NCBI GenBank assembly: GCA_014378065.1
Contig: JACMOK010000084.1
Location: forward strand, 1 to 64,000
Length of the DNA stretch: 64,000 nucleotides
Direction: 5' to 3'
Origin: Flavobacterium sp.
Lineage (GTDB): Bacteria; Bacteroidota; Bacteroidia; Flavobacteriales; Flavobacteriaceae
Under the pieces are notes generated by a model. That model saw only the letters and a program-made list of their open reading frames with translations, made no database searches and was not told the DNA's origin. The first letter of the stretch is position 1. Every line of letters starts with the position of its first letter. A program made the translations under genes and the position numbers. This document shows positions 1 to 8,230 of this stretch, one piece after another.

Positions 1-263
1 CCAAAAACCCATTTTTTCTCGACCGAATCCACTACATATTTAGAGTCGGAAACAACGAGTACTTTTGTGTTTGGGTTTTTTAGTTTTTCCAAACCTACAA
101 TCACTCCTAGCAACTCCATCCTGTTGTTTGTCGTCAATCGAAATCCTTCAAAAAACTCTTTCTGATATGGTGTGCCGACCCATTCCATAACAACACCATA
201 ACCACCGTTTCCGGGATTTCCTTTGGAAGCACCATCAGTGTAAATATGTACTTGATGCGACAT
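1..263 (-). CDS. rnhA: Ribonuclease HI (partial, C-terminus outside window)
   Basis: RNase HI removes the RNA strand of RNA-DNA hybrids. The visible 87 residues start with an ATG at 261-263 and show the family N-terminus: YTDGASKGNPG (first catalytic Asp), then TTNNRMELLG carrying the catalytic Glu, then VSDSKYVVDSV carrying the next catalytic Asp. The last catalytic Asp and the C-terminus lie beyond the left edge of the window. The start codon is only 4 nt after the purN stop, so the two genes are probably co-transcribed. Identification rests on the three motifs in the right order and spacing. Confidence 0.93.
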   Translation of the reverse strand, partial: MSHQVHIYTDGASKGNPGNGGYGVVMEWVGTPYQKEFFEGFRLTTNNRMELLGVIVGLEKLKNPNTKVLVVSDSKYVVDSVEKKWVF

Positions 264-267
264 TGTT

Positions 268-837
268 TTACGACTTTAAATTTAGGAATTGTTCGATAAC
301 AATTGGGAAATGTTCGCGCTCTAGTTTGTGTATCCTTTCGGCAATTTCTTCAGGCGTCGTGCAGTCATCAATCTTTATGGATTGTTGAAAAATGATGTTG
401 CCTTCGTCATAATGTTCGTTCACATGGTGAATCGTAATACCGGTTTCGGTTTCTTTATTGTTAAGAACAGCCCCATGAACCTTGATGCCATACATACCTT
501 TCCCTCCGTATTTCGGCAATAAAGCAGGATGAATGTTGATGATCTTATTCGGGTATTTTTCAATGATTGAAACTGGGAATTGCCATAAAAATCCAGCTAA
601 AACAATCAGATCGGGCTGCAATACATTCAATTGCTCCAATACATATCCGTTATGTAATTCATCCTTTGTAAAAACAACTGTTGTTACCTCATGATTTTTT
701 ACGCGATCGATCACTTTCGCAGTCGGATTGTTTGAAAAAACCGCGGTGACTTTGGCTTTCTGATTCTCATTGAAATATCGAATTATATTTTCGGCATTCG
801 TTCCCGAACCTGATGCAAACAGTACAATTTTTTTCAT
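268..837 (-). CDS. purN: Phosphoribosylglycinamide formyltransferase (GAR transformylase)
   Basis: Cytoplasmic purine-biosynthesis enzyme that transfers formyl from 10-formyl-THF to GAR. The 189-aa product begins MKKIVLFASGSGTN, the usual N-terminal phosphate-binding loop. Asn101 and His103 in INIHPALLPK and Asp144 in YDEGNII match the catalytic Asn-His-Asp triad of PurN, and the length is typical. The frame stays open 11 codons further upstream to 870, but that extension has no family similarity, so the ATG at 835-837 is preferred. It is followed after 4 nt by rnhA and is divergent from acpP. I saw no clear TAnnTTTG box upstream of it. Confidence 0.95.
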   Translation of the reverse strand: MKKIVLFASGSGTNAENIIRYFNENQKAKVTAVFSNNPTAKVIDRVKNHEVTTVVFTKDELHNGYVLEQLNVLQPDLIVLAGFLWQFPVSIIEKYPNKIINIHPALLPKYGGKGMYGIKVHGAVLNNKETETGITIHHVNEHYDEGNIIFQQSIKIDDCTTPEEIAERIHKLEREHFPIVIEQFLNLKS

Positions 838-972
838 GGTTGCAGTAATTTCACACGCAAAAAAAAGCATAATAAACGATAATAAATAAATTTAAGAGGT
901 CTTTGTGAAATAAATTTTTTAAATTCGTGGACACATTTATTAACTAAAAGGTGGTTTTAAAATAAAGTTTTT

Positions 973-980
973 TATTTTTG
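973..980 (+). promoter_or_regulatory. Candidate -7 promoter element of the acpP operon
   Basis: TATTTTTG matches the Bacteroidota -7 consensus TAnnTTTG and lies 30 nt before the acpP ATG. No good -33 TTG is visible at the usual 17-23 nt upstream, so the call rests on one box and its position. Confidence 0.5.
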
Positions 981-1010
981 CCAACAAATTAAATTTTAAA
1001 ATTAAAGATT

Positions 1011-1247
1011 ATGTCAGACATTGCATCAAGAGTTAAAGCGATTATCGTAGACAAATTAGGCGTTGACGAAAACGAAGTTGTAACAGAAGCTAGCTTTACC
1101 AATGACTTGGGAGCAGATTCATTAGACACTGTTGAGCTTATCATGGAGTTCGAAAAAGAATTTGATATACAAATTCCAGACGACCAAGCAGAAAACATCG
1201 CTACTGTTGGTCAAGCTATTTCTTACATCGAAGAAGCTAAAAAATAA
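1011..1247 (+). CDS. acpP: Acyl carrier protein
   Basis: Carries growing acyl chains on a 4'-phosphopantetheine arm for type II fatty-acid synthesis. The 78-aa acidic protein contains [10 protein letters not shown], with Ser37 as the attachment site, and helix [14 protein letters not shown], both typical of AcpP. Size and charge fit the family exactly. It is the first gene of a plus-strand run acpP-fabF-rnc. A stem-loop right after the stop (1257-1284) may lower read-through into fabF, which would fit the much larger cellular demand for ACP. Confidence 0.98.
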   Translation: MSDIASRVKAIIVDKLGVDENEVVTEASFTNDLGADSLDTVELIMEFEKEFDIQIPDDQAENIATVGQAISYIEEAKK

Positions 1248-1256
1248 TAACCAATG

Positions 1257-1296
1257 CACCCGTAAACTTTTATATTTATGGGTGTTATTGTTTTTT
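1257..1296 (+). terminator. Stem-loop with T-rich tail between acpP and fabF
   Basis: CACCCGTAAA (1257-1266) pairs with TTTATGGGTG (1275-1284), a 10-bp stem with one G-T wobble and an 8-nt loop. It is followed by a T-rich tract (1285-1296). It is probably a partial terminator or mRNA 3'-end stabiliser, since fabF and rnc follow on the same strand. Confidence 0.6.
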
Positions 1297-1431
1297 ATAA
1301 GTTAAATCACTGATTGAAAGTTCAATCATTTAGATAAAAAAATTATGTAATACCTGTGTCTTTTTTATGATGAAACATAGAACAAAGCATGGGTATTATT
1401 AATTTAGATTGCTAATTATAAAATTATACGC

Positions 1432-2685
1432 ATGGTATTAAGGCGGGTTGTTGTTACGGGTTTGGGCGCACTTACTCCAATAGGAAACAATATTGAGGAA
1501 TATTGGAACAGCCTGATCAATGGTATTAGTGGCGCTGCTCCAATAACATATTACGATACAGAAAAGCACAAAACAAAATTTGCCTGTCAAGTTAAAAATT
1601 TCAATATTGAGGAATACATGGACCGCAAAGAGTCGCGTAGGCTCGATAAATTTGCTCAGTATGCCATTGCTGCAAGTGACGAAGCCATCAAAGATGCCGG
1701 ACTTACAGACGATAATGTTGATAAATATAGGGTTGGCGTGATTTGGGGCGCCGGTATTGGTGGTCTACAAACGTTTCAGGAAGAGGTTATTTATTACGCC
1801 AAAGGCGATGGAACGCCCAAATTCAATCCTTTCTTTATCCCTAAAATGATTGCTGATATTGCCCCTGCACATATTTCGATGCGCAATGGATATATGGGCC
1901 CAAATTACACAACGGTTTCTGCTTGCGCATCTTCAGCCAATGCGTTGATTGATGCCTTTAATTATATTCGATTGGGAATGTGTGATGTTATTATTTCTGG
2001 AGGTTCAGAGGCGGCCATCACGATTGCCGGAATGGGCGGATTTAATTCGATGCATGCCTTATCTACTAGAAATGAAAGTCCTGAAACCGCTTCTCGTCCT
2101 TTCGATGCTACTCGCGATGGATTTGTATTAGGAGAAGGTGCAGGCGCATTAGTATTAGAGGATTACGAACATGCCAAAGCCAGAGGCGCGAAAATATATT
2201 GTGAAATTGGCGGCGGCGGGATGTCATCCGATGCCTACCATCTGACCGCACCGCATCCAGAAGGAATTGGAGTCATTGCAGTGATGAAAAATACATTGAG
2301 AGATGCCGGAATGAGGCCAGAAGATGTAGATCATATCAACACACACGGAACTTCCACTCCTTTGGGGGACGTTGCAGAATTAAAAGCCATCAGCGCGGTT
2401 TTTGGAGAGCATGCCAAAACAATCAACATCAACTCGACCAAATCAATGACCGGGCATTTGCTAGGAGCTGCTGGCGCGATTGAGGCAATCGCTTCGATTT
2501 TAGCAATGAAACATAGCATTGTTCCACCTACCATCAATCATACCGTAGCAGATGAAAATATCGATCCGACTCTAAATCTTACGCTCAACCAACCACAAAA
2601 AAGAGATGTCAAAGTGGCCATGAGCAATACTTTTGGATTTGGCGGACACAATGCCTGCGTTTTATTTAAAAAATTAGAGGTCTAA
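1432..2685 (+). CDS. fabF: Beta-ketoacyl-ACP synthase II
   Basis: Condenses malonyl-ACP with acyl-ACP in fatty-acid elongation. The 417-aa protein has the thiolase-fold catalytic triad: Cys165 in TVSACASSANALID, His305 in NTHGTSTPLGD and His342 in TGHLLGAAGA. The N-terminal RRVVVTGLGALTPIGN and C-terminal SNTFGFGGHNA signatures are also present. It lies 184 nt after acpP and 3 nt before rnc, the acpP-fabF-rnc order common in many bacteria. The fabF-type length and GFGGHNA ending favour FabF over FabB. Confidence 0.97.
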   Translation: MVLRRVVVTGLGALTPIGNNIEEYWNSLINGISGAAPITYYDTEKHKTKFACQVKNFNIEEYMDRKESRRLDKFAQYAIAASDEAIKDAGLTDDNVDKYRVGVIWGAGIGGLQTFQEEVIYYAKGDGTPKFNPFFIPKMIADIAPAHISMRNGYMGPNYTTVSACASSANALIDAFNYIRLGMCDVIISGGSEAAITIAGMGGFNSMHALSTRNESPETASRPFDATRDGFVLGEGAGALVLEDYEHAKARGAKIYCEIGGGGMSSDAYHLTAPHPEGIGVIAVMKNTLRDAGMRPEDVDHINTHGTSTPLGDVAELKAISAVFGEHAKTININSTKSMTGHLLGAAGAIEAIASILAMKHSIVPPTINHTVADENIDPTLNLTLNQPQKRDVKVAMSNTFGFGGHNACVLFKKLEV

Positions 2686-2688
2686 AAA

Positions 2689-3432
2689 ATGCGTTTCATT
2701 AAGAAAATATTATCTAAATCATCCCGTTCAAATGAGGACGGGATTTTTTTTGATACTATTGAAAAAATATTGGGATTCAAACCCCAAAAAATCGCTTTCT
2801 ACAAAAAAGCTTTCACGCATCGTTCTTCCAATAAATTAGATGTTAAAGGAAATCCCATAAATTACGAGCGTTTAGAGTTTTTGGGAGATGCCATTTTGAG
2901 TGCTGTCATCGCCGCACATTTATTTAATAAAGCACCAGCCGGTGATGAAGGTTATTTGACCAAAATGCGTTCAAAAATAGTAAGCCGAGAGCATTTAAAT
3001 GAATTGGGCCGTGATCTAAATCTGATTCTATTTATTGAAAGCAAAGTACCAAGCACTAATTTTGGTGAAAACATTCATGGAAACGTATTTGAAGCCCTGA
3101 TTGGAGCAATCTATTTAGACCGCGGCTATGACTATTGCGAAAAATTTATTCAAAAACGAGTAATCGTTCCCTATGTTGATATCGCAAGACTCGAGGGCAA
3201 AGTTATTAGCTATAAAAGCTTGCTGATCGAGTGGTGTCAAAAAGAAAAAAAATCCTTCCATTACGATGTTTTTGAAGACAACGGAATCACTGGAGAGCGA
3301 CTGTTTGGCGTAAAATTAAGCATTGATGGAAAAGTTGTGGCAAAATCGCGGGCAGCTTCCAAAAAGAAGGCGGAAGAAATAGCCTCTAAAAGAGCTTATT
3401 TTGCGTTTCAGGAGAAAATAGATGTCAGGTAG
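2689..3432 (+). CDS. rnc: Ribonuclease III
   Basis: Double-strand-specific endoribonuclease that matures rRNA and some mRNAs. Residues 60-68 are ERLEFLGDA, the RNase III signature, and Glu135 in NVFEALIGAIYLD is the second conserved metal ligand. Residues about 174-243 form a double-stranded RNA-binding domain ending with the ASKKKAEEIASKRA helix. The 247-aa length is normal for Flavobacteria, with a short basic N-terminal extension. Only 3 nt separate it from the fabF stop, so the two genes are translationally close and share a transcript. Confidence 0.97.
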   Translation: MRFIKKILSKSSRSNEDGIFFDTIEKILGFKPQKIAFYKKAFTHRSSNKLDVKGNPINYERLEFLGDAILSAVIAAHLFNKAPAGDEGYLTKMRSKIVSREHLNELGRDLNLILFIESKVPSTNFGENIHGNVFEALIGAIYLDRGYDYCEKFIQKRVIVPYVDIARLEGKVISYKSLLIEWCQKEKKSFHYDVFEDNGITGERLFGVKLSIDGKVVAKSRAASKKKAEEIASKRAYFAFQEKIDVR

Positions 3433-3547
3433 TCAGAAATTCTTAAAACTATAACGTTTTCGTTGCTAAATTACGGTTAACTTCTTTCGTTGACTGTTTA
3501 TTTTTCGCATTTAAATACTATATTTACAGCTTATTTTCATCAGAAAA

Positions 3548-4036
3548 ATGGCTGTGTTGAAGTTACATATCGATGAATTTGACGAAGTAGATTATGACCT
3601 TATTGCGATTCATTCTGCCCTAGAAGACTATCGTTTGGCATATTTCATCAATCAAAAACTTCCGATTATTTTAAGCAAGAGCAAGGACGAAATTGGGGTA
3701 ACTACCAAAGAAGGAGAAGCTTTCTTTTCGAAATTTATTTTTGAAGATCTTAATAATGATATGCTATGGACACTTATCCAAAACAAAAACGAATTTACGG
3801 TTCGCAAGAAAAGTACCGGTCAAAATCTTTTTTTAAATACAGACGTTGAAATTGCTACCAAAGTTTACCTGCTTTCTGAATTGAAAAAAGTAGACTATTT
3901 TCTTAAAATTGAAAACAATACCAACACTTTTACACTTGAAGAAATTATTAAAGAATTAAAATCAATCGATCGGATTTCAACAGTTTATGCGATTGTTCCG
4001 CAAAAAATAAAATCAAAAAACAATTTAATTTTTTAA
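3548..4036 (+). CDS. IPExxxVDY family protein
   Basis: This 162-aa protein has no known function. It resembles the Bacteroidota family named for an IPExxxVDY motif; here residues about 112-119 read SELKKVDY, followed by FLKI. It is cytoplasmic by appearance, with no signal peptide or membrane segment, and ends with a lysine-rich KIKSKNNLIF tail. It starts 115 nt after rnc and ends 5 nt before pyk. That linkage to pyk is what I would expect for this family, but I cannot confirm it here. Function is unassigned. Confidence 0.85.
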   Translation: MAVLKLHIDEFDEVDYDLIAIHSALEDYRLAYFINQKLPIILSKSKDEIGVTTKEGEAFFSKFIFEDLNNDMLWTLIQNKNEFTVRKKSTGQNLFLNTDVEIATKVYLLSELKKVDYFLKIENNTNTFTLEEIIKELKSIDRISTVYAIVPQKIKSKNNLIF

Positions 4037-4041
4037 ACCCC

Positions 4042-5472
4042 ATGTCAACAAACAAAAAAACTAAAATTGTAGCCACGCTTGGTCCCGCTTGTAGCAGCAG
4101 AGAAGTCCTAAAAGACATGATTGATGCTGGAGTCAACGTTTTTAGAGTCAATTTTTCCCATGCTGATTATGAAGATGTGAAATCTAAAATCGATTTGATT
4201 CGTGGCCTTAATGATGAGTTTGGTTACACTACCGCTATCCTTGGAGACTTGCAAGGCCCTAAACTTCGCGTGGGCGTCATGAAAGAAGATGTCGTTGTAC
4301 ACCCGGGTGATATTATTACTTTTCAAACGGCCGAGGACATTCCGGGAACCGCAGAGCGCGTCTACATGAATTATAAAGAATTTCCTAGAGACGTAAAACC
4401 AGGTGAAAAAATTCTGTTAGATGACGGAAAGCTCATGTTCGAAGCCATTGAAACCAATGGTACCACAGAAGTAATTTGCAGGGTCATTCAGGGAGGCCCG
4501 TTAAAATCTAAGAAAGGAGTAAATCTTCCCAATACAAAAGTTTCGCTGCCTGCCTTGACTAAAAAGGATATTAAAGACGCCATTTTTGCTATTGAACAAA
4601 AAGTAGATTGGATTGCACTTTCCTTCGTTAGAACCGCAGAAGATTTGATGGAATTACAAGATTTGATCGCCAAGCATTCTGATCACAAAATACCAATTAT
4701 TGCTAAAATTGAAAAACCGGAAGGAGTCGCCAACATTGACAAAATCGTTGCTTTCTGCGACGGTTTGATGGTTGCCCGAGGTGATCTGGGTGTCGAAGTG
4801 CCTGCGCACGAAGTGCCCTTAATTCAGAAAAAATTAGTTAACCGAGCTAAGACCGCTCGTATTCCTGTGATTATCGCCACGCAAATGATGGAAACAATGA
4901 TCACTAGTTTAACCCCCACGCGCGCTGAAGTTAATGATGTCGCCAATTCGGTGATGGATGGCGCTGATGCGGTGATGCTCTCAGGCGAAACTTCTGTTGG
5001 AAATTATCCGGTGCAAGTGATAGAAAAAATGACGCAAATTATTGAAGCTGTAGAAGACTCTCCGCTTATCCAAGTACCTCAAAATACGCCGCAAGTGAGA
5101 ACAAAACGATTCATTACCAAGTCGATTTGCCACCACGCGGCAATGATGGCCAATATTATTAAAGCCAAAGCCATCTGCACCTTAACCAATAGCGGTTACA
5201 CCGCTTTTCAGATTTCGGCATGGCGCCCGCAAGCACATATATTGGTCTTTACTTCTAACACACGCATCTTAACGCAATTGAATTTGCTTTGGGGCGTAAA
5301 ATCATTCTATTATGACAAATTTGTAAGTACGGATGACACGGTAACCGACATCAATCAAATGGCACGCGACAAAGGCTTTGTTGACAAAGGTGATTTCTTA
5401 ATTAATCTAGCCGCCATGCCCGTTGCCGATAAAGGAATGGTAAATACGCTTCGAGTTTCTGAAATCGAATAA
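4042..5472 (+). CDS. pyk: Pyruvate kinase
   Basis: Converts phosphoenolpyruvate and ADP to pyruvate and ATP in glycolysis. The 476-aa protein shows the N-terminal TKIVATLGPACSS, substrate loop RVNFSH, the active-site segment AKIEKPEGV (Lys222, Glu224), the metal ligand in ARGDLGVE (Asp248), and MDGADAVMLSGETSVG. The C-terminal alpha/beta domain (about 350-476) is complete, although the regulatory region is short. It closely follows the IPExxxVDY gene and faces dinB convergently. The start MSTNKKTKIV fits the family. Confidence 0.97.
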   Translation: MSTNKKTKIVATLGPACSSREVLKDMIDAGVNVFRVNFSHADYEDVKSKIDLIRGLNDEFGYTTAILGDLQGPKLRVGVMKEDVVVHPGDIITFQTAEDIPGTAERVYMNYKEFPRDVKPGEKILLDDGKLMFEAIETNGTTEVICRVIQGGPLKSKKGVNLPNTKVSLPALTKKDIKDAIFAIEQKVDWIALSFVRTAEDLMELQDLIAKHSDHKIPIIAKIEKPEGVANIDKIVAFCDGLMVARGDLGVEVPAHEVPLIQKKLVNRAKTARIPVIIATQMMETMITSLTPTRAEVNDVANSVMDGADAVMLSGETSVGNYPVQVIEKMTQIIEAVEDSPLIQVPQNTPQVRTKRFITKSICHHAAMMANIIKAKAICTLTNSGYTAFQISAWRPQAHILVFTSNTRILTQLNLLWGVKSFYYDKFVSTDDTVTDINQMARDKGFVDKGDFLINLAAMPVADKGMVNTLRVSEIE

Positions 5473-5502
5473 AATATTATGCAATATGATTGCCACTAAA
5501 AG

Positions 5503-5521
5503 CCTTTTCTATTTGAGAAGG
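5503..5521. terminator. Weak stem-loop between convergent pyk and dinB
   Basis: CCTTTTC (5503-5509) pairs with GAGAAGG (5515-5521) with one G-T wobble and a 5-nt loop. An AT-rich stretch follows on the plus strand. It is small, so termination is only an inference from its position between two 3' ends. Confidence 0.3.
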
Positions 5522-5529
5522 ATTTATTG

Positions 5530-6612
5530 TTAAAAATCAAATTTTAATTGAACGGCAATCGTTTTTTTTACCTCGGTATTAAGATTATGAAGTGAAATTC
5601 CGAGTAGTCTAACTGAATTCTTCATGCGTTCCTGATACAATAATTCTTTAGCTGTCTCAAAAAGCAAAGCCTTGTCATAAATAAAATAAGGCAATGTTTT
5701 GCTCCGGGTTTGAAGTGTAAAATCGCTATACTTAATTTTTAAAGTCACCGTTTTACCGGCAATGTTGTGTTTTTTTAACCGGCGTTCAAGTTCTTTGGCA
5801 ATGGTTTCAAGTTTGTCCTGCATGAAAATTTCGGAAGATAAATTTTCATCAAACGTATGCTCTGCCGCTACCGACTTTGCAATGCGATTTGATTTTACCT
5901 CACTATTGTGAATGCCTCTTACGACATGATAATAAAAAGCACCTGATTTTCCGAAATGGTTCTCTAAAAATTCCAATGATTTGTCTTTTAGTTCAAGGCC
6001 GGTAAAAATGCCGAGTTGGTACATTTTTTCGGTGGTTACTTTCCCCACACCATAAAATTTTCGAATGGGTAGTACTTCCAAAAACGAAAGTACTTCTTCC
6101 GGATTCACCGTTTTCTGTCCATTGGGTTTGTTAAAATCTGAGGCGATTTTAGCAACAAATTTATTGACCGAAATACCTGCTGACGCGGTTAATCCTAATT
6201 CCTCAAAGATACGTTTCCGGATTTCCTGTGCTATTAAAGTAGCGCTCGGGTTTCCTTTTTTGTTTTGGGTAACATCCAAGTAAGCTTCATCCAGAGAAAG
6301 CGGCTCTACCAAATCGGTATAATCTAAAAAGATTTTCCTGATAGCATTTGATATCTCCTTATATCGCTCAAAGCGCGGAGGGACAAAGATCAGTTCGGGA
6401 CAATTTCTTTTTGCCAAAAAACCACTGATTGCACTTCTAACCCCAAATTTTCTTGCTTCATAGCTTGCCGCTGCCACCACCCCTCGATTCTCTCCACCTC
6501 CAACTGCGATGGGTTTTCCGCGCAAAGCAGGATTATCCAATTGCTCTACCGAAGCATAAAACGCATCCATATCTACGTGGATGATTTTTCTATTGAAAGT
6601 GGGTTCGTGCAT
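5530..6612 (-). CDS. dinB: DNA polymerase IV (Y-family translesion polymerase)
   Basis: Error-prone polymerase that copies past DNA lesions. The 360-aa protein has the Y-family metal-binding residues Asp14 (HVDMDAFYASVE) and Asp108-Glu109 (SLDEAYLD). It also has a helix-hairpin-helix thumb region near RKFYGVGKVT and a C-terminal little-finger domain. It ends in QLKFDF; a short hydrophobic C-terminal tail of this kind often binds the beta clamp, but I infer that. The ATG at 6610-6612 is preceded after 4 nt by a -7 box, suggesting a leaderless transcript. No LexA-type operator was recognised. Confidence 0.95.
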   Translation of the reverse strand: MHEPTFNRKIIHVDMDAFYASVEQLDNPALRGKPIAVGGGENRGVVAAASYEARKFGVRSAISGFLAKRNCPELIFVPPRFERYKEISNAIRKIFLDYTDLVEPLSLDEAYLDVTQNKKGNPSATLIAQEIRKRIFEELGLTASAGISVNKFVAKIASDFNKPNGQKTVNPEEVLSFLEVLPIRKFYGVGKVTTEKMYQLGIFTGLELKDKSLEFLENHFGKSGAFYYHVVRGIHNSEVKSNRIAKSVAAEHTFDENLSSEIFMQDKLETIAKELERRLKKHNIAGKTVTLKIKYSDFTLQTRSKTLPYFIYDKALLFETAKELLYQERMKNSVRLLGISLHNLNTEVKKTIAVQLKFDF

Positions 6613-6616
6613 CTTG

Positions 6617-6624
6617 CAAATTTA
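6617..6624 (-). promoter_or_regulatory. -7 element of dinB, 4 nt from the start codon
   Basis: On the minus strand TAAATTTG matches TAnnTTTG and is separated from the dinB ATG by only 4 nt. Transcription would then begin at or next to the start codon. No clear -33 TTG at 17-23 nt was found. Confidence 0.45.
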
Positions 6625-6651
6625 TAACCAGCAGCAAGAAATAACTCGCTC

Positions 6652-6679
6652 TTGATGAATAAAAAAAATAATATCTTTG
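6652..6679 (+). promoter_or_regulatory. Promoter of the CYTH-domain gene
   Basis: TTG at 6652-6654 and TATCTTTG at 6672-6679, separated by 17 nt, match the Bacteroidota -33/-7 consensus. The ATG at 6702 is 22 nt downstream of the -7 box. Confidence 0.6.
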
Positions 6680-6701
6680 AAAATACAATAAAAATAAAAT
6701 A

Positions 6702-7169
6702 ATGTTTGAAATAGAGCGCAAATTTTTAGTGACCTCGGATGCCTACAAAATGCAGGCTTACGCAAAACATCCCATTTACCAAGGGTATCTCAATTCGCAT
6801 CCCGAACGTACCGTACGGATTCGCATTAAAGGAGAAAGTGGTTTTCTGACGATTAAAGGAAAAGGAAATGCAACCGGCATGACGCGTTTTGAATGGGAAA
6901 CAGAAATCGCATTGAGTGAGGCGAGGCCTTTATTGTCGCTCTGTGAAAAAGGCATAATTGAAAAAACACGATATGAAATTCAAGCGGGTCAACACATTTT
7001 TGAAGTGGATGTGTTTTTTGGAGAAAATGAGGGGCTCGTCATTGCTGAAATCGAACTCTCATCTGAAGAAGAAGATTTTGAAAAACCCCACTGGTTAGGG
7101 CAAGAAGTAACCAATGACCAACGCTATTACAATGCTTACCTAAATGAAAATCCTTTTAAAAGCTGGTAG
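6702..7169 (+). CDS. CYTH domain protein (predicted triphosphatase)
   Basis: The 155-aa protein begins MFEIERKFLV, the ExExK signature (Glu3, Glu5, Lys7) of the CYTH/triphosphate tunnel metalloenzyme superfamily. Further charged strands typical of the tunnel follow (RTVRIRIKGE, FLTIKGKG, FEWETEI, FEVDVFFGENEGLVIAEIEL). Related single-domain bacterial proteins hydrolyse inorganic tripolyphosphate, so that is the likeliest activity; adenylate cyclase is unlikely at this length. It has its own promoter and is convergent with the RlpA-like gene, with 2 nt between the stops. Confidence 0.9.
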   Translation: MFEIERKFLVTSDAYKMQAYAKHPIYQGYLNSHPERTVRIRIKGESGFLTIKGKGNATGMTRFEWETEIALSEARPLLSLCEKGIIEKTRYEIQAGQHIFEVDVFFGENEGLVIAEIELSSEEEDFEKPHWLGQEVTNDQRYYNAYLNENPFKSW

Positions 7170-7171
7170 GA

Positions 7172-7645
7172 CTAATTTAATACTTCAATCTTAACGCTGA
7201 TGCCGCCACTGTTTTTGTTGGAAGCTATTTCCATAAAAGCCCGTTTGGTTAAATCAATTTCCCGCCCTCGCGTAAACGGACCGCGGTCTGTAACCTCAAC
7301 AACTACAAACTTTCCGTTTTGTTCATTGGTGATTTTTAAAAGAGTGCCAAAAGGTAGTTTACGGTGTGCTGCTGTATATCTATTGTTGTCAAATTTTTTG
7401 CCACTTGACGTTCTCCTTCCGTTGAATTTATTGGCATAGTATGAGGCATGGGCCTCCTTTTTGTACAATCGAAACTTGCCCTTCACCACAATGACCGAAT
7501 CGTTAAATACGATTTCCGGCTCAACCAGTATTGTTCTTTTTATGGTGTCTTTTGGCTCTGATTTTAGCTTCTCCTTCGAAACAATTTGACAGTTAGCTGC
7601 ACCAATAAACGCCAATAAAAAAATTAAGATGGTTGCTTTCTTCAT
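7172..7645 (-). CDS. RlpA-like double-psi beta-barrel protein
   Basis: A 157-aa exported protein. Residues 1-19 form a signal peptide (MKKATILIFLLAFIGAANC); Cys19 is not in a strong lipobox, so lipidation is uncertain. Residues about 66-156 form the RlpA double-psi barrel, with HASYYANKFNGRRTSSGKKF, LPFGTLLKITN, TDRGPFTRGREIDL and a C-terminal GISVKIEVL. RlpA family members are septal-ring proteins, some with lytic transglycosylase activity on peptidoglycan. There is no SPOR domain, so it is a minimal version. It is the last gene of a minus-strand run after pgi and the 4-TM gene. Confidence 0.88.
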   Translation of the reverse strand: MKKATILIFLLAFIGAANCQIVSKEKLKSEPKDTIKRTILVEPEIVFNDSVIVVKGKFRLYKKEAHASYYANKFNGRRTSSGKKFDNNRYTAAHRKLPFGTLLKITNEQNGKFVVVEVTDRGPFTRGREIDLTKRAFMEIASNKNSGGISVKIEVLN

Positions 7646-7715
7646 TTGTTACTTAATTAGTGGTCTTGTCTTCAAAAATTATATTCAGTTAAAATGCTTT
7701 TGCTTTTGGTAGAAT

Positions 7716-8144
7716 TTATTTTTGAAACCATAATGACCAAGGAATTTTACTTAAAATAAGTAATAGCCCCAAGCCGTAAAAAATAGCTATTGCCTTAAAT
7801 TTTAATTTATTTTCGATGGCCTTTTTGTGTTTTGACCATCCGATGGTAATCAAAACAATGGCAATAATATTGGTCAGCGGGTGTTCAAGAGAGGTCAACC
7901 GCAACATTTTATCACTCATTTGGCCAAATGAAGCCCATCCAAGAGGAGAAACGAAATACAAAATCAAACCTACAATTAATTGGATATGAGTGCCAATTAA
8001 AGCAAATAAAGCGATCTTTCTATCTGTAGCAGTAAATGCTTTGTTAGAAAACATTCCTATTAACGAATTAACTACTGCAATTATTAAAAGCAATAAGGCC
8101 AGATAGGCCCAACCGGAATGAAATTTCTGAATAAAAGTATACAT
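7716..8144 (-). CDS. Conserved four-TM membrane protein
   Basis: A 142-aa protein with four hydrophobic helices (about residues 12-32, 44-68, 88-104, 118-138). Conserved-looking histidines lie near membrane boundaries: His9 (KFHSGWAYL), His53 (GTHIQLIVGL) and His87 (EHPLTN). Together with the helix layout this resembles small cytochrome b-like haem proteins of Bacteroidota, but no definite haem motif can be asserted. Similar proteins have, I believe, sometimes been mislabelled as ribosomal protein L27, which this clearly is not. It lies between pgi and the RlpA-like gene on the same strand. Function is unknown. Confidence 0.75.
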   Translation of the reverse strand: MYTFIQKFHSGWAYLALLLLIIAVVNSLIGMFSNKAFTATDRKIALFALIGTHIQLIVGLILYFVSPLGWASFGQMSDKMLRLTSLEHPLTNIIAIVLITIGWSKHKKAIENKLKFKAIAIFYGLGLLLILSKIPWSLWFQK

Positions 8145-8230
8145 AGATTTAAATTTTGAATATCAAATATAAGAAAAAAAGTATTAAAAAATTAACCCTA
8201 AGTATGCTTTCCCCCATTTATGATCTAGAC

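Noticed and set aside
838..870. Upstream extension of purN by 11 codons
   Set aside because: The extension does not resemble the family N-terminus, which begins exactly at MKKIVLFASGSGTN.
3450..3470. Short AACG-TTTT-CGTT hairpin after rnc
   Set aside because: A 4-bp stem with no T-run is too weak to call a terminator.
7716..8144. Ribosomal protein L27 label sometimes seen for similar proteins
   Set aside because: The product has four membrane helices and no L27 features.
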